Translations under genes and position numbers: made by a program
Part shown: in pieces, positions 1 through 7,855 of the stretch
How the letters are laid out: each line of letters starts with the position of its first letter
How positions within the stretch are numbered: the first letter of the stretch is position 1
Origin: Clostridiales bacterium
Lineage (GTDB): Bacteria > Bacillota > Clostridia > Oscillospirales > Acutalibacteraceae
NCBI GenBank assembly: GCA_012839185.1
Contig: DUNU01000002.1
Span: 62,001 to 126,000, forward strand
Direction: 5' to 3'
DNA length: 64,000 nt
Notes under the pieces: model-generated
The model's database searches: none
Told to the model about the DNA's origin: nothing
The model's input: the letters and a program-made list of their open reading frames with translations, nothing else

Positions 1-147
1 GATATGCTTGTCAACTCCAGCTCTTTTCATCAATGATATTATTCCTGATACTTTTCTTCCTTCTGTTTTTGGAACTAATTTTCACAGTCTACTCGCTTAT
101 GTCAAATAAGCTCAAAAAATAAATCATGAAATTCAAGGAGAGAATTT
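1..147 (+). other. Window edge, upstream of GH4 gene
   Basis: Two forward frames are open from the edge. One ends at a TAA at 107-109. The other ends at a TAA at 120-122 and encodes a Leu/Phe/Ile-rich stretch ending in Lys-Leu-Lys-Lys, which would suit the last helix of a permease. With fewer than 40 codons visible I cannot decide which, if either, is the 3' end of a real gene. The Shine-Dalgarno AAGGAGAG at 135-142 belongs to the next gene. Confidence 0.4.
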
Positions 148-1467
148 ATGAAAATTACATTCATGGGTGCCGGAAGTACCGTTTTCGCACGCAATGTCAT
201 CGGCGACTGCATGTGTGCAGAATCCCTTCGTGACAGCGTTTTCGCTCTTTACGACATTGACGGCGAACGTCTTGAAGAAAGCCGTGCAATCCTCGAAGCC
301 ATGCGTGAAGCAAAGGGCGGCTACGGCAAAATCGAATGCTATCTCGGCGTTGAAAATCGCAAAGACGCTCTTCGTGGTGCCACCTTCGTAATCAACGCAA
401 TTCAGGTCGGTCTTTATGACCCTTGCACCATTATCGACTTTGAAGTTCCGAAAAAATACGGTCTTCGTCAAACAATTGCCGACACATTGGGAATCGGCGG
501 TATTATGCGTGCTCTTCGTACAATCCCTGTACTTGAAGATTTTGCACGTGACATGGAAGAAGTTTGCCCCGATGCTCTTTTCTTAAACTACACCAATCCC
601 ATGGCTATGCTTTCCGGTTATATGCAGAGATATACCGGTGTCAAAACAGTCGGTCTTTGCCATTCCGTTCAAGGTTGTTCATGGGGTCTTCTCCACGAAC
701 TCGGTCTTGATGAATATGCCAAAGGCAGAAAAGAACTTATCGCAGGTATCAACCACATGGGTTGGCTCCTTAAAATTCAGGACAAAAACGGCAACGATCT
801 CTATCCCCTTATCAAAACCAAGGTTGATGAAAAATTAGCTGACCCCAACTTCCACGATAAAGTGCGTCTTGATTATATCAAGAACTTCGGTTATTACTGC
901 ACAGAGTCAAGCGAACATAATGCAGAATACAATATGTTCTACATCAAGTCCAAGTATCCGGAACTTATTGAACGTTTCAACATTCCGCTTGATGAATATC
1001 CCCGCCGTTGCGTAAATCAGATTGAAGGCTGGAAAAAGGAATACAAGGAACTGCTTACATCCGGAGTTAAAGAACACAATCGTTCCGGTGAATATGCCTC
1101 TCATATCATGGAAGCCGTTGTTGAATCCAAGCACTATCAAATAGGCGGAAACGTACTTAACACCGGCAACCTTATCACAAACCTTCCCGCAGATGCCTGC
1201 GTTGAAGTTCCCTGCTTAGTCAACGGCTACGGCGTTCAGCCTTGTCATGTCGGTCCACTTCCCGTACAACTTGCCGCAATGAATATGACCAACATCAATC
1301 CGCAACTTATCACCATTGAGGCTGCTGTTACACGTAAGAAAGAACATATCTATCAGGCAGCTATGCTTGACCCGCATACAGGCTCCGAACTTGATATTGA
1401 CACCATCAAGAAAATGGTTGATGACCTTATTGAAGCTCACGGCGACTTCCTTCCCAAATATCACTGA
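148..1467 (+). CDS. melA: GH4 alpha-galactosidase, MelA-like
   Basis: Glycoside hydrolase family 4 enzyme, expected to hydrolyse alpha-galactosides such as melibiose in the cytoplasm by the NAD+- and Mn2+-dependent oxidation/elimination mechanism of this family. The 439 residues match the usual family length. The N-terminal nucleotide-binding loop is GAGS at 7-10. The metal-binding Cys-His pair is LCHS at about 170-173, and the second histidine lies in GINH at 200-203. The stretch QTIADTLGIGGIMRALRTIP is almost identical in arrangement to E. coli MelA as I remember it. The start follows AAGGAGAG. No partner permease lies within the window, though one may end just before it. GH4 enzymes also include alpha-glucosidases and glucuronidases, so the exact sugar is an inference. 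Confidence 0.9.
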   Translation: MKITFMGAGSTVFARNVIGDCMCAESLRDSVFALYDIDGERLEESRAILEAMREAKGGYGKIECYLGVENRKDALRGATFVINAIQVGLYDPCTIIDFEVPKKYGLRQTIADTLGIGGIMRALRTIPVLEDFARDMEEVCPDALFLNYTNPMAMLSGYMQRYTGVKTVGLCHSVQGCSWGLLHELGLDEYAKGRKELIAGINHMGWLLKIQDKNGNDLYPLIKTKVDEKLADPNFHDKVRLDYIKNFGYYCTESSEHNAEYNMFYIKSKYPELIERFNIPLDEYPRRCVNQIEGWKKEYKELLTSGVKEHNRSGEYASHIMEAVVESKHYQIGGNVLNTGNLITNLPADACVEVPCLVNGYGVQPCHVGPLPVQLAAMNMTNINPQLITIEAAVTRKKEHIYQAAMLDPHTGSELDIDTIKKMVDDLIEAHGDFLPKYH

Positions 1468-1479
1468 TGAAAAAATTTC

Positions 1480-1510
1480 AGCACTCTGTTTCACCGCAGA
1501 GTGCTTCTTT
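1480..1510 (+). terminator. Terminator of GH4 gene
   Basis: Perfect 9-bp stem AGCACTCTG / CAGAGTGCT around an 8-nt loop, followed by TCTTT; 12 nt after the GH4 stop codon. Confidence 0.85.
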
Positions 1511-1516
1511 AATTGC

Positions 1517-1550
1517 AAAAAAACGATGCCTTGCGGCACCGAATTTTTTA
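1517..1550 (-). terminator. Terminator of M28 peptidase gene
   Basis: On the minus strand the stop codon TAA runs directly into GGTGCC-GCAA-GGCATC and seven Ts. The stem includes one G-U pair. Confidence 0.8.
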
Positions 1551-2786
1551 TTCATTGTTCTTGTTGTCGTAAAGTTCAAGCGTTTTTATTGTGGCAGCCA
1601 AGCAATCCGCAATGGCTCCCTCGTGCATATTGTCATAAGAGTCAAGGCGAGTGTGGTAGTAACGCTCAATTTTATGATTAAGACCGGTAATACCTGCTGC
1701 TCTGAACCCTGCCTGAGTGAACGCTGCGTCGTCGGTTGCTCCGCCAAAGGGGGGAACCATACCCTTGCTGCAAGGAACACCGGCAGCCTTGGCACCTTCC
1801 ATAAACAAGTCTGCAACTTCGGCATCAGATTTTACCGTAGCATTCAAGTTTCTGTAATTTGCCATTAAATATTTTGATTCGCGAATAGTATCAAAAGCAT
1901 AGATTATGGTTTCCACATCACTGAATTCCTCTTTGTGAGCCTCTGCCCATGCCTTTGCACCGCGAAGACCTGCTTCTTCACAACCGGTAAGAAGAACACC
2001 GATTTCTGTATTTTCAAATTCAATACCTTCATCCTGAAGCATTTTAAGAAGAGCAATTCCTATATAACAACCGCTTAAGTTGTCATTTGCACCGTCAACA
2101 ACAAGATTAAAGTCAACCATTTTATAAAGACCGATAAGAAGCGGTACAAAGATAAGACCGACTAAATAAGCCTTACCGATGGGAGTGGAAAAATCCAATG
2201 TGCCGAATACACGACCTTGAGCTACGGAAATGATAGCAAGAATCATATAATAAATCGCACCAAGGAGAGCGGAAAGTATATGAATGTCAAAAGCGATACC
2301 TCCGAAATGGTAGTTAACCGGCCATTCCCAAGTTGCATCGGGGTGTCCGCAAAACAAAATTCTGCGTTTAACCTCACCCGTCGGGTGTTTTATCGCGGTA
2401 ACATTTGTACCTGTCTTTTCGGGGAAAAATCCATCAATAAATTTTTTGTACAAACCGAATTGCAAAAATCCGATAACAAGACCTGCGATAACGAAAATAA
2501 TCGAAAAAATGGGAGCCCAAACCATAGCGAGAATTGCAAGCAAAGCAAGGGTTATTGTGAAATACAACCAACCGTAAAATGATTTCGGGTGAAGTTTGAA
2601 GCTTTCAATTGTAACCCTGTCGCAACCGCAGTCATCACGAAGAACTTTTGCCATGTATTCACAGGCTTTACGTTCACCTTCACTGCCCGGATCACGTTTG
2701 CCGAAAGTTTTGATGATATACTCAATTTCTTTGACAGAATACTTTGCAGCCTCATGACGCTTTTCAAATATTTTTGATAAGTCCAT
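1548..2786 (-). CDS. Membrane-embedded M28 family peptidase
   Basis: Zinc peptidase of family M28, expected to be an aminopeptidase. The motifs are all present: GHPD (H148, D150), DGANDN (D231-D235), the EE pair at 270-271, Asp299 and the YYHTRLD histidine near 378. Unusually, two hydrophobic hairpins are built into the chain, at about 74-112 and 164-223, the second lying between the first and second metal motifs. Because each contributes an even number of helices, all metal ligands fall on the same side of the membrane. There is no signal peptide, so that side is probably cytoplasmic. A paralogue with the same layout lies at 25892-27139. The gene is transcribed alone from its own promoter and its substrate is unknown. 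Confidence 0.85.
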   Translation of the reverse strand: MDLSKIFEKRHEAAKYSVKEIEYIIKTFGKRDPGSEGERKACEYMAKVLRDDCGCDRVTIESFKLHPKSFYGWLYFTITLALLAILAMVWAPIFSIIFVIAGLVIGFLQFGLYKKFIDGFFPEKTGTNVTAIKHPTGEVKRRILFCGHPDATWEWPVNYHFGGIAFDIHILSALLGAIYYMILAIISVAQGRVFGTLDFSTPIGKAYLVGLIFVPLLIGLYKMVDFNLVVDGANDNLSGCYIGIALLKMLQDEGIEFENTEIGVLLTGCEEAGLRGAKAWAEAHKEEFSDVETIIYAFDTIRESKYLMANYRNLNATVKSDAEVADLFMEGAKAAGVPCSKGMVPPFGGATDDAAFTQAGFRAAGITGLNHKIERYYHTRLDSYDNMHEGAIADCLAATIKTLELYDNKNNE

Positions 2787-2815
2787 AATACGCCTCCAAA
2801 TAAATTATTGTTGAT

Positions 2816-2844
2816 ATTATATCACAAAAAACACAGTTTTGCAA
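2816..2844 (-). promoter_or_regulatory. Sigma-A promoter of M28 gene
   Basis: Reads TTGCAA-N17-TATAAT on the minus strand, upstream of GGAGGCG and the ATG at 2786. Confidence 0.8.
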
Positions 2845-2900
2845 TACGTTGTTACAAAATTATTCACAATTCGACATTTTGTTCATTTTTCAATTTTATA

Positions 2901-2929
2901 TTGCGAAAAAAGATAGTTTGAAGTATAAT
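2901..2929 (+). promoter_or_regulatory. Sigma-A promoter of GtaA-like gene
   Basis: TTGCGA-N17-TATAAT, followed by TTGGAGGAAGG and the ATG at 2956. It is divergent from the M28 promoter within a 169-bp gap. Confidence 0.8.
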
Positions 2930-2955
2930 AAAGAAAAAATCTTGGAGGAAGGAAT

Positions 2956-4902
2956 ATGATTTTACGTCCGCCGGCAGTGCCGCTTATTACGGTTGACCCC
3001 TATTTTTCAGTATGGAGTCCATCTGACAAACTTAATGATGAAATAACAATGCATTGGACGGGAAAACCCAATACCATTTTGGGAATTGCAAATATTGACA
3101 GGAAAGATTACCGTTTTTTAGGAAAGCTTCCGAATGATGAAACGCCTGCAATGGCTCAAGTTGCTCGTGATATGAATGCTTTTTCAAGTACCTATGTTTT
3201 CGAAGATGCGAATGTTCGTCTTACGGCAATATTCACCACTCCGCTTTTGCTTGACGATTTGGATATTTGCTCTCGTCCTGTTAGCTATCTTAAAATCAAA
3301 GCCGAATCTCTTGACGGAAATGTGCATAATATAAAGATTGATATTTCCGTATCCGAAGAATTATGCTTAAATTACAGAGGGCAGGAACCTGTTATTACCG
3401 AATATCTTGCTAAAAATGCCATTCAGTCTGTTCGTATGGGCGGGACAACTCAGGATGTTCTCGGCAAAAAGGGCGACGATATCCGTATCGACTGGGGATA
3501 TTTTTATCTATCCGTTAAAGAAAATTTAGGTGACTGTTATGTTGAAAAGAAAAAAGTTGATTTTATCGAAAATATGCCGCACGGTGAAGATGAAAACATG
3601 ACATTCATCGGTATCAAGGCTGAAATCGATACCGCCGATAAAAACGATTTGCTCGTGACTTTTGCCTATGATGATATAAAATCAATTCACTATTTCGGCT
3701 CAAACTGTTCTTCATATTGGAATAAAGACGGCAAGTCAATTGTTAACGCCATTGAGGAAGCATTTGAAGACTATGACTGCGTTTTGGCTCGTTGCAAAAA
3801 ATTTGCGGACAAAATGTTCATTGACTCGGTACGTGCCGGCGGTGAAAAATATGCAGAACTTCTTGAACTTGCATATCGTCAGACCATTGCTGCTCACAAG
3901 ATTGCGGTTGATGATGACGGAGAAATTATATTCATATCAAAAGAATGTTTTTCAAACGGCTGTGCAGCAACCGTTGATGTAAGTTACCCGTCAATTCCGC
4001 TTTACCTTCTCTATAATCCCGAACTTGTCTGCGGTATGATGCGTCCCATTTTCAAATATGCAAAAAGCAAAGAATGGAAATTTGACTTTGCTCCCCACGA
4101 TGCAGGATGCTATCCCATCGTTACCGGTCAGGTGTACGGCAACAACGAATTGGATAAACAGATGCCGGTTGAAGAATGTGGGAATATGCTCATTATGGCG
4201 GCAAATGTCGTGTTGGCAGGCGGAAATATTGAATTTATCAAAGCCAATTTGGATATTCTTGAAACTTGGGTTAAATATCTCGAAGAAAACGGCTCAGATC
4301 CTAAAAATCAACTTTGTACCGATGACTTTGCAGGACATCTTGCTCATAACTGCAACCTTTCACTTAAAGCAATTTCAGGTATCGCAGGTTTAGGTTTAAT
4401 TTACGGTAAATTAGGCGACGAAAAAAAGAAGCAGGAGAAACTTGCTCTTGCTCGCAATATGGCTAAGGACTGGGCAGTTCGTGCCTCAAACGGGGACGGC
4501 TCATATCGCCTTGCTTTTGATAAGACAGGCACCTGGAGTATGAAATATAATATCGTATGGGATAAAATCTGGGGGACAAACCTGATGGATAAGTCCGTAA
4601 TATTCTCCGAATTTGCTTCATACAGCAGACATATCAATGCCTATGGTATGCCGCTTGACAATCGTTCGCTCTACACAAAATCCGACTGGCTCGTATGGAC
4701 AGCAACTTTAGCCGACAATCGTACTGATTTTGAAAAATTTATCGCACCGATGTGGGACAGTTTTAATATCATGCAGGAGCGTGTTCCGATGACCGACTGG
4801 TATTTTACCAACTCGGCAAAACAACATCATTTCAGAAATCGTTCCGTTCAGGGCGGACTTTTCATTAAATTACTTGAATATTCCGGCAAACTCAAAGCAT
4901 AA
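2956..4902 (+). CDS. GtaA-like glutaminase-family protein (DUF4965/DUF1793)
   Basis: A 648-residue protein resembling the family named after Aspergillus glutaminase A. It opens with the RPPAVPLITVDPYFSVWS segment typical of the N-terminal beta domain (DUF4964/5127). An alpha/alpha barrel follows from about residue 290 (AYRQTIAAHKI, later CTDDFAGHLAHN, WTATLADN). It shows no signal peptide, so it is predicted to be cytoplasmic, whereas many relatives are secreted. The bacterial members are common in saccharolytic gut bacteria and their true substrate is poorly established; the glutaminase name should not be taken as proof of activity. It is a single gene with its own promoter and terminator. 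Confidence 0.75.
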   Translation: MILRPPAVPLITVDPYFSVWSPSDKLNDEITMHWTGKPNTILGIANIDRKDYRFLGKLPNDETPAMAQVARDMNAFSSTYVFEDANVRLTAIFTTPLLLDDLDICSRPVSYLKIKAESLDGNVHNIKIDISVSEELCLNYRGQEPVITEYLAKNAIQSVRMGGTTQDVLGKKGDDIRIDWGYFYLSVKENLGDCYVEKKKVDFIENMPHGEDENMTFIGIKAEIDTADKNDLLVTFAYDDIKSIHYFGSNCSSYWNKDGKSIVNAIEEAFEDYDCVLARCKKFADKMFIDSVRAGGEKYAELLELAYRQTIAAHKIAVDDDGEIIFISKECFSNGCAATVDVSYPSIPLYLLYNPELVCGMMRPIFKYAKSKEWKFDFAPHDAGCYPIVTGQVYGNNELDKQMPVEECGNMLIMAANVVLAGGNIEFIKANLDILETWVKYLEENGSDPKNQLCTDDFAGHLAHNCNLSLKAISGIAGLGLIYGKLGDEKKKQEKLALARNMAKDWAVRASNGDGSYRLAFDKTGTWSMKYNIVWDKIWGTNLMDKSVIFSEFASYSRHINAYGMPLDNRSLYTKSDWLVWTATLADNRTDFEKFIAPMWDSFNIMQERVPMTDWYFTNSAKQHHFRNRSVQGGLFIKLLEYSGKLKA

Positions 4903-4952
4903 AAATAAGCTGTCGGTGGTACAACAAACTTTTTGATTGTTGTATAAAAAAT

Positions 4953-4981
4953 AAAAACCGAGAACTCTATCTCGGTTTTTT
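4953..4981. terminator. Bidirectional terminator between convergent genes
   Basis: AAAAACCGAG-N8-CTCGGTTTTTT. The A-tract and T-tract allow it to end both the GtaA-like gene and the small minus-strand gene at 4988-5140. A weaker ACAACAA/TTGTTGT hairpin lies just before it at 4921-4942. Confidence 0.8.
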
Positions 4982-4987
4982 GAAAAA

Positions 4988-5140
4988 TTAACCAAATATG
5001 TTTGACCATTCTTCCCAGCTGAAATTATTGCCGGTAATAGCATTAAGAATCTTCAAGAGATACTCTTCAAAAATCTTCATAAGCCACATGAGAGTGGTGA
5101 TTAAGTCATTTATGGGAAGTGAATCAAATATGCCGTCCAT
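4988..5140 (-). CDS. 50-residue amphipathic small protein
   Basis: I do not recognise this family. The frame has an ATG six bases after a GGAGG ribosome binding site, a TAA at 4988, a consensus promoter (TTGCAT-N17-TATAAT) and a bidirectional terminator, so it is a complete monocistronic unit. The predicted peptide starts MDGIFDSLPINDL, continues through an amphipathic hydrophobic helix containing LMWLMKIFEEYLLKIL, and ends in an acidic Trp-rich tail (WEEWSNIFG). There is no signal peptide. It resembles in style, though not clearly in sequence, the 44-residue protein at 49277-49411 and the C-terminal tail of the phosphoesterase at 41324-42982. A membrane-associated role is an inference. Confidence 0.6.
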   Translation of the reverse strand: MDGIFDSLPINDLITTLMWLMKIFEEYLLKILNAITGNNFSWEEWSNIFG

Positions 5141-5173
5141 AGCTTGCCTCCTTGATGATATATTTACTTTTGT

Positions 5174-5202
5174 ATTATATCACCAATTTCCAAATTATGC
5201 AA
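5174..5202 (-). promoter_or_regulatory. Sigma-A promoter of small gene
   Basis: TTGCAT-N17-TATAAT on the minus strand, about 35 bp upstream of the small-gene start at 5140. Confidence 0.75.
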
Positions 5203-5263
5203 GGACATTTTTATTATATTTCTATGAATAATAAATGAATATATAAAAATTCTAAAATAATGC

Positions 5264-5292
5264 TTGAAATTTACAAAACTTCGTGCTATAAT
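5264..5292 (+). promoter_or_regulatory. Sigma-A promoter of glgP
   Basis: TTGAAA-N17-TATAAT. Its position shows that translation cannot begin upstream of about 5300 and supports the ATG at 5342. Confidence 0.8.
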
Positions 5293-5341
5293 GAGGCTGT
5301 CGTTGTCAAATATCCCTAAAAAACTACTAACGGAGAACAAA

Positions 5342-7771
5342 ATGAATTACACTTTAACTAAGAAAAAAGCAAAAGAGCTTATTGAAGCAAAGCTCTCCCA
5401 TTTTTGTGGGGTAAGCCCTTCTGCCGCAAATGCAGAGCAATTTTATAATGCGGTTGCTATGATTGTCCGCGATATGCTCGTTGAAGGTCGTGCTGACTTT
5501 TCAGCAGCAGCCGAAAAAGCAGGGGCAAAAAGAATCTATTACTTATCAATGGAATTTCTTATGGGCAGATCCCTTAAAAACAGTTTGTTCAATTTGAATC
5601 TGGAACAGACTTTCATCAGTGCTCTTAAAGATTACGGCATTGATATTGAACAGCTTTATGAATGCGAACCCGATGCAGGTTTAGGTAACGGCGGTTTAGG
5701 TCGTCTTGCTGCTTGCTATCTTGATGCACTTGCAACTCAAGGTTATCCCGCAAGAGGATATTCCATCCTCTATGAATACGGTATATTCAAACAAAAAATC
5801 ATTGACGGCTGGCAGACCGAACTTCCTGATTTCTGGCTTCCCGGCGGTAAAGTATGGCTTGTGGAACGTGCAGAAAGTGCAGTTGAAGTTCGTTTCGACG
5901 GTTATGTAAACGAATGGTGGGATCGTTCATTCCATCATGTTGAACTTGCCGACTATAATCCCGTAAAGGCTGTTCCCTATGACCTTTTGGTTGCAGGTAA
6001 AGACGGCAAGGGTGTATCCATGCTCCGCTTATGGTCAGCGAAAGCACCCGGTCTTGATATGGACGCATTTAACAAGGGCGACTATCTTCGTGCTGTTGAA
6101 CAGAATGCTATGGCAGAAGTTATTTCGAAAGTATTATATCCCGCAGACGACCACGAAGAAGGCAAATCACTTCGCTTGAAGCAGCAGTATTTCCTTGTAT
6201 CCGCTTCCATTCAGGATATAGTCCGTCATCACCTTAATCTTTACGGCACGGTTGAAAACCTTCCCGAAAAGATGGCAATCCAGATTAACGACACTCATCC
6301 GACTCTCGCTATTCCCGAACTTATGCGTATTCTTCTTGACGAATGCGGTTACGGTATGAAAGAAGCTTGGGATATTGTTACTCGTACCGTTACATATACA
6401 AACCACACCGTTATGAAAGAGGCTCTCGAATGTTGGAGAGAAGAACTTATCCGCACCCGTCTTCCGAGAATTTATCAGATTATTCGCGAAATTGACAATC
6501 TCTATCGTTCTTACGTCTGGAATACAACCAACGATGCGAAATTGGTTGAGAGAACCGCAATTATTTCCGGCGGTACAATTCGTATGGCAAATCTCTGTGT
6601 TGCAGCTTGCCATAAGGTAAACGGTGTTTCTGCACTACACAGCCAGATTCTTAAAGATACCGTATTCAATGATGCATACAGACTTAATCCCGATAAGTTT
6701 ACAAATGTTACTAACGGTATCGCTCACAGAAGATGGCTCTGTCAGGCAAACCCCGAACTTACTTCTTTCCTTTGTGAATTGATCGGCGACGGTTTCATTA
6801 AAGATGCCGAAAATCTCCAGGATCTCAGAAAATATGCCGATGATAACGAAGTATTATTAAAGCTTGAAGAAATCAAACTTCATAACAAACAGCGTCTTGC
6901 AAAGCATGTTAAAGCCCAGACCGGCGTTGAACTTAATCCGGATTCAATATTTGACATACAGGTCAAGCGTCTTCACGAATACAAACGTCAGCACTTAAAC
7001 GCACTTCAGATATTTGCAAAATATCTTGAAATTAAAAACAATCCCCATGGCGATTATACTCCGCATACCTATATTTTCGGTGCAAAAGCAGCTCCGGGAT
7101 ATTATGTCGCAAAGAAAATCATCAGCTTCATTGTTGCCATGAGCAATATGATTAACAATGACCCCGTTGCCAATAAGTATCTCAAAGTTTTCTACTATGA
7201 GGATTATAATGTTACCGCAGCAGAGCTTTTAATGCCCGCAGCCGAAATCTCCGAACAGATTTCTCTTGCAGGCACAGAAGCATCCGGTACGGGCAATATG
7301 AAATTGATGATTAACGGTGCTTTGACTATGGGTACTCTCGACGGTGCAAATGTTGAGATAAACAACCTTGTCGGCGATGAAAATATGTTCCTGTTCGGTA
7401 TGAGAACGGAAGATGTCAACAATCTGAAGGCTTCCGGCTATACTCCCAAGAACTATATCATCAACAATCCCGAACTTAAAGCAGTTATTGACCATGTTGA
7501 TAAGCATGGCGTTGACGGCAAAATGTTCGGTGAAATTACCGGCACTATCGCCTATCACGATCCCTATATGGTATTGGCAGATTTCAGCAGTTACAGAAAT
7601 GCTCAGAAAAATGCTGAAGAACTCTATTCAAAAGATAAGCGTTCCTGGAATCAAAAGAGCCTTATCAATATCGCAGAGGCGGGCTTCTTCGCAGCAGACC
7701 GTTCAATCAACGAGTACGCAAGGGATATCTGGAATGCCAAATCCGCATTCGCCCCAAACAGCAAAAAGTAA
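5342..7771 (+). CDS. glgP: Glycogen/maltodextrin phosphorylase
   Basis: Cytoplasmic pyridoxal-phosphate enzyme of family GT35 that releases glucose-1-phosphate from the non-reducing ends of alpha-1,4-glucans. It has 809 residues, a normal length. Recognisable segments are YYLSMEFLMGRSL near the N-terminus, GLGNGGLGRLAACYLDA, the IQINDTHPTLAIPELMR region, TNGIAHRRWL, and the PLP-lysine motif EASGTGNMK with the lysine at about residue 654. The start at 5342 is preceded by CGGAGAAC. The gene stands alone, with no glgABCD neighbours here, and has its own promoter and terminator. Whether it prefers glycogen or maltodextrin cannot be read from the sequence. Confidence 0.95.
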   Translation: MNYTLTKKKAKELIEAKLSHFCGVSPSAANAEQFYNAVAMIVRDMLVEGRADFSAAAEKAGAKRIYYLSMEFLMGRSLKNSLFNLNLEQTFISALKDYGIDIEQLYECEPDAGLGNGGLGRLAACYLDALATQGYPARGYSILYEYGIFKQKIIDGWQTELPDFWLPGGKVWLVERAESAVEVRFDGYVNEWWDRSFHHVELADYNPVKAVPYDLLVAGKDGKGVSMLRLWSAKAPGLDMDAFNKGDYLRAVEQNAMAEVISKVLYPADDHEEGKSLRLKQQYFLVSASIQDIVRHHLNLYGTVENLPEKMAIQINDTHPTLAIPELMRILLDECGYGMKEAWDIVTRTVTYTNHTVMKEALECWREELIRTRLPRIYQIIREIDNLYRSYVWNTTNDAKLVERTAIISGGTIRMANLCVAACHKVNGVSALHSQILKDTVFNDAYRLNPDKFTNVTNGIAHRRWLCQANPELTSFLCELIGDGFIKDAENLQDLRKYADDNEVLLKLEEIKLHNKQRLAKHVKAQTGVELNPDSIFDIQVKRLHEYKRQHLNALQIFAKYLEIKNNPHGDYTPHTYIFGAKAAPGYYVAKKIISFIVAMSNMINNDPVANKYLKVFYYEDYNVTAAELLMPAAEISEQISLAGTEASGTGNMKLMINGALTMGTLDGANVEINNLVGDENMFLFGMRTEDVNNLKASGYTPKNYIINNPELKAVIDHVDKHGVDGKMFGEITGTIAYHDPYMVLADFSSYRNAQKNAEELYSKDKRSWNQKSLINIAEAGFFAADRSINEYARDIWNAKSAFAPNSKK

Positions 7772-7776
7772 ATAAT

Positions 7777-7800
7777 GGGTGCCACAAGGCACCTATTTTT
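7777..7800 (+). terminator. Terminator of glgP
   Basis: GGTGCC-ACAA-GGCACC perfect stem followed by TATTTTT. Confidence 0.85.
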
Positions 7801-7822
7801 AATTCAATGAACAAACTTAAAT

Positions 7823-7855
7823 GAAAAAATATGGCACCTTTCGGCACCATATTTT
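7823..7855 (-). terminator. Terminator of SDR gene
   Basis: The minus-strand RNA forms an 8-bp stem AUGGUGCC-GAAA-GGUGCCAU that relies on two consecutive G-U wobbles, then a U-tract. Read on the plus strand these become C-A mismatches, so the hairpin works in one direction only. Confidence 0.75.

Noticed and set aside
4921..4942. ACAACAA/TTGTTGT hairpin as main terminator of the GtaA-like gene
   Set aside because: A/T-only stem without a U-tract; the GC-richer hairpin at 4953-4981 is the better candidate.
4998..5231. 77-codon plus-strand frame after the GtaA-like gene
   Set aside because: Lies opposite the small minus-strand gene and its promoter and has no ribosome binding site.
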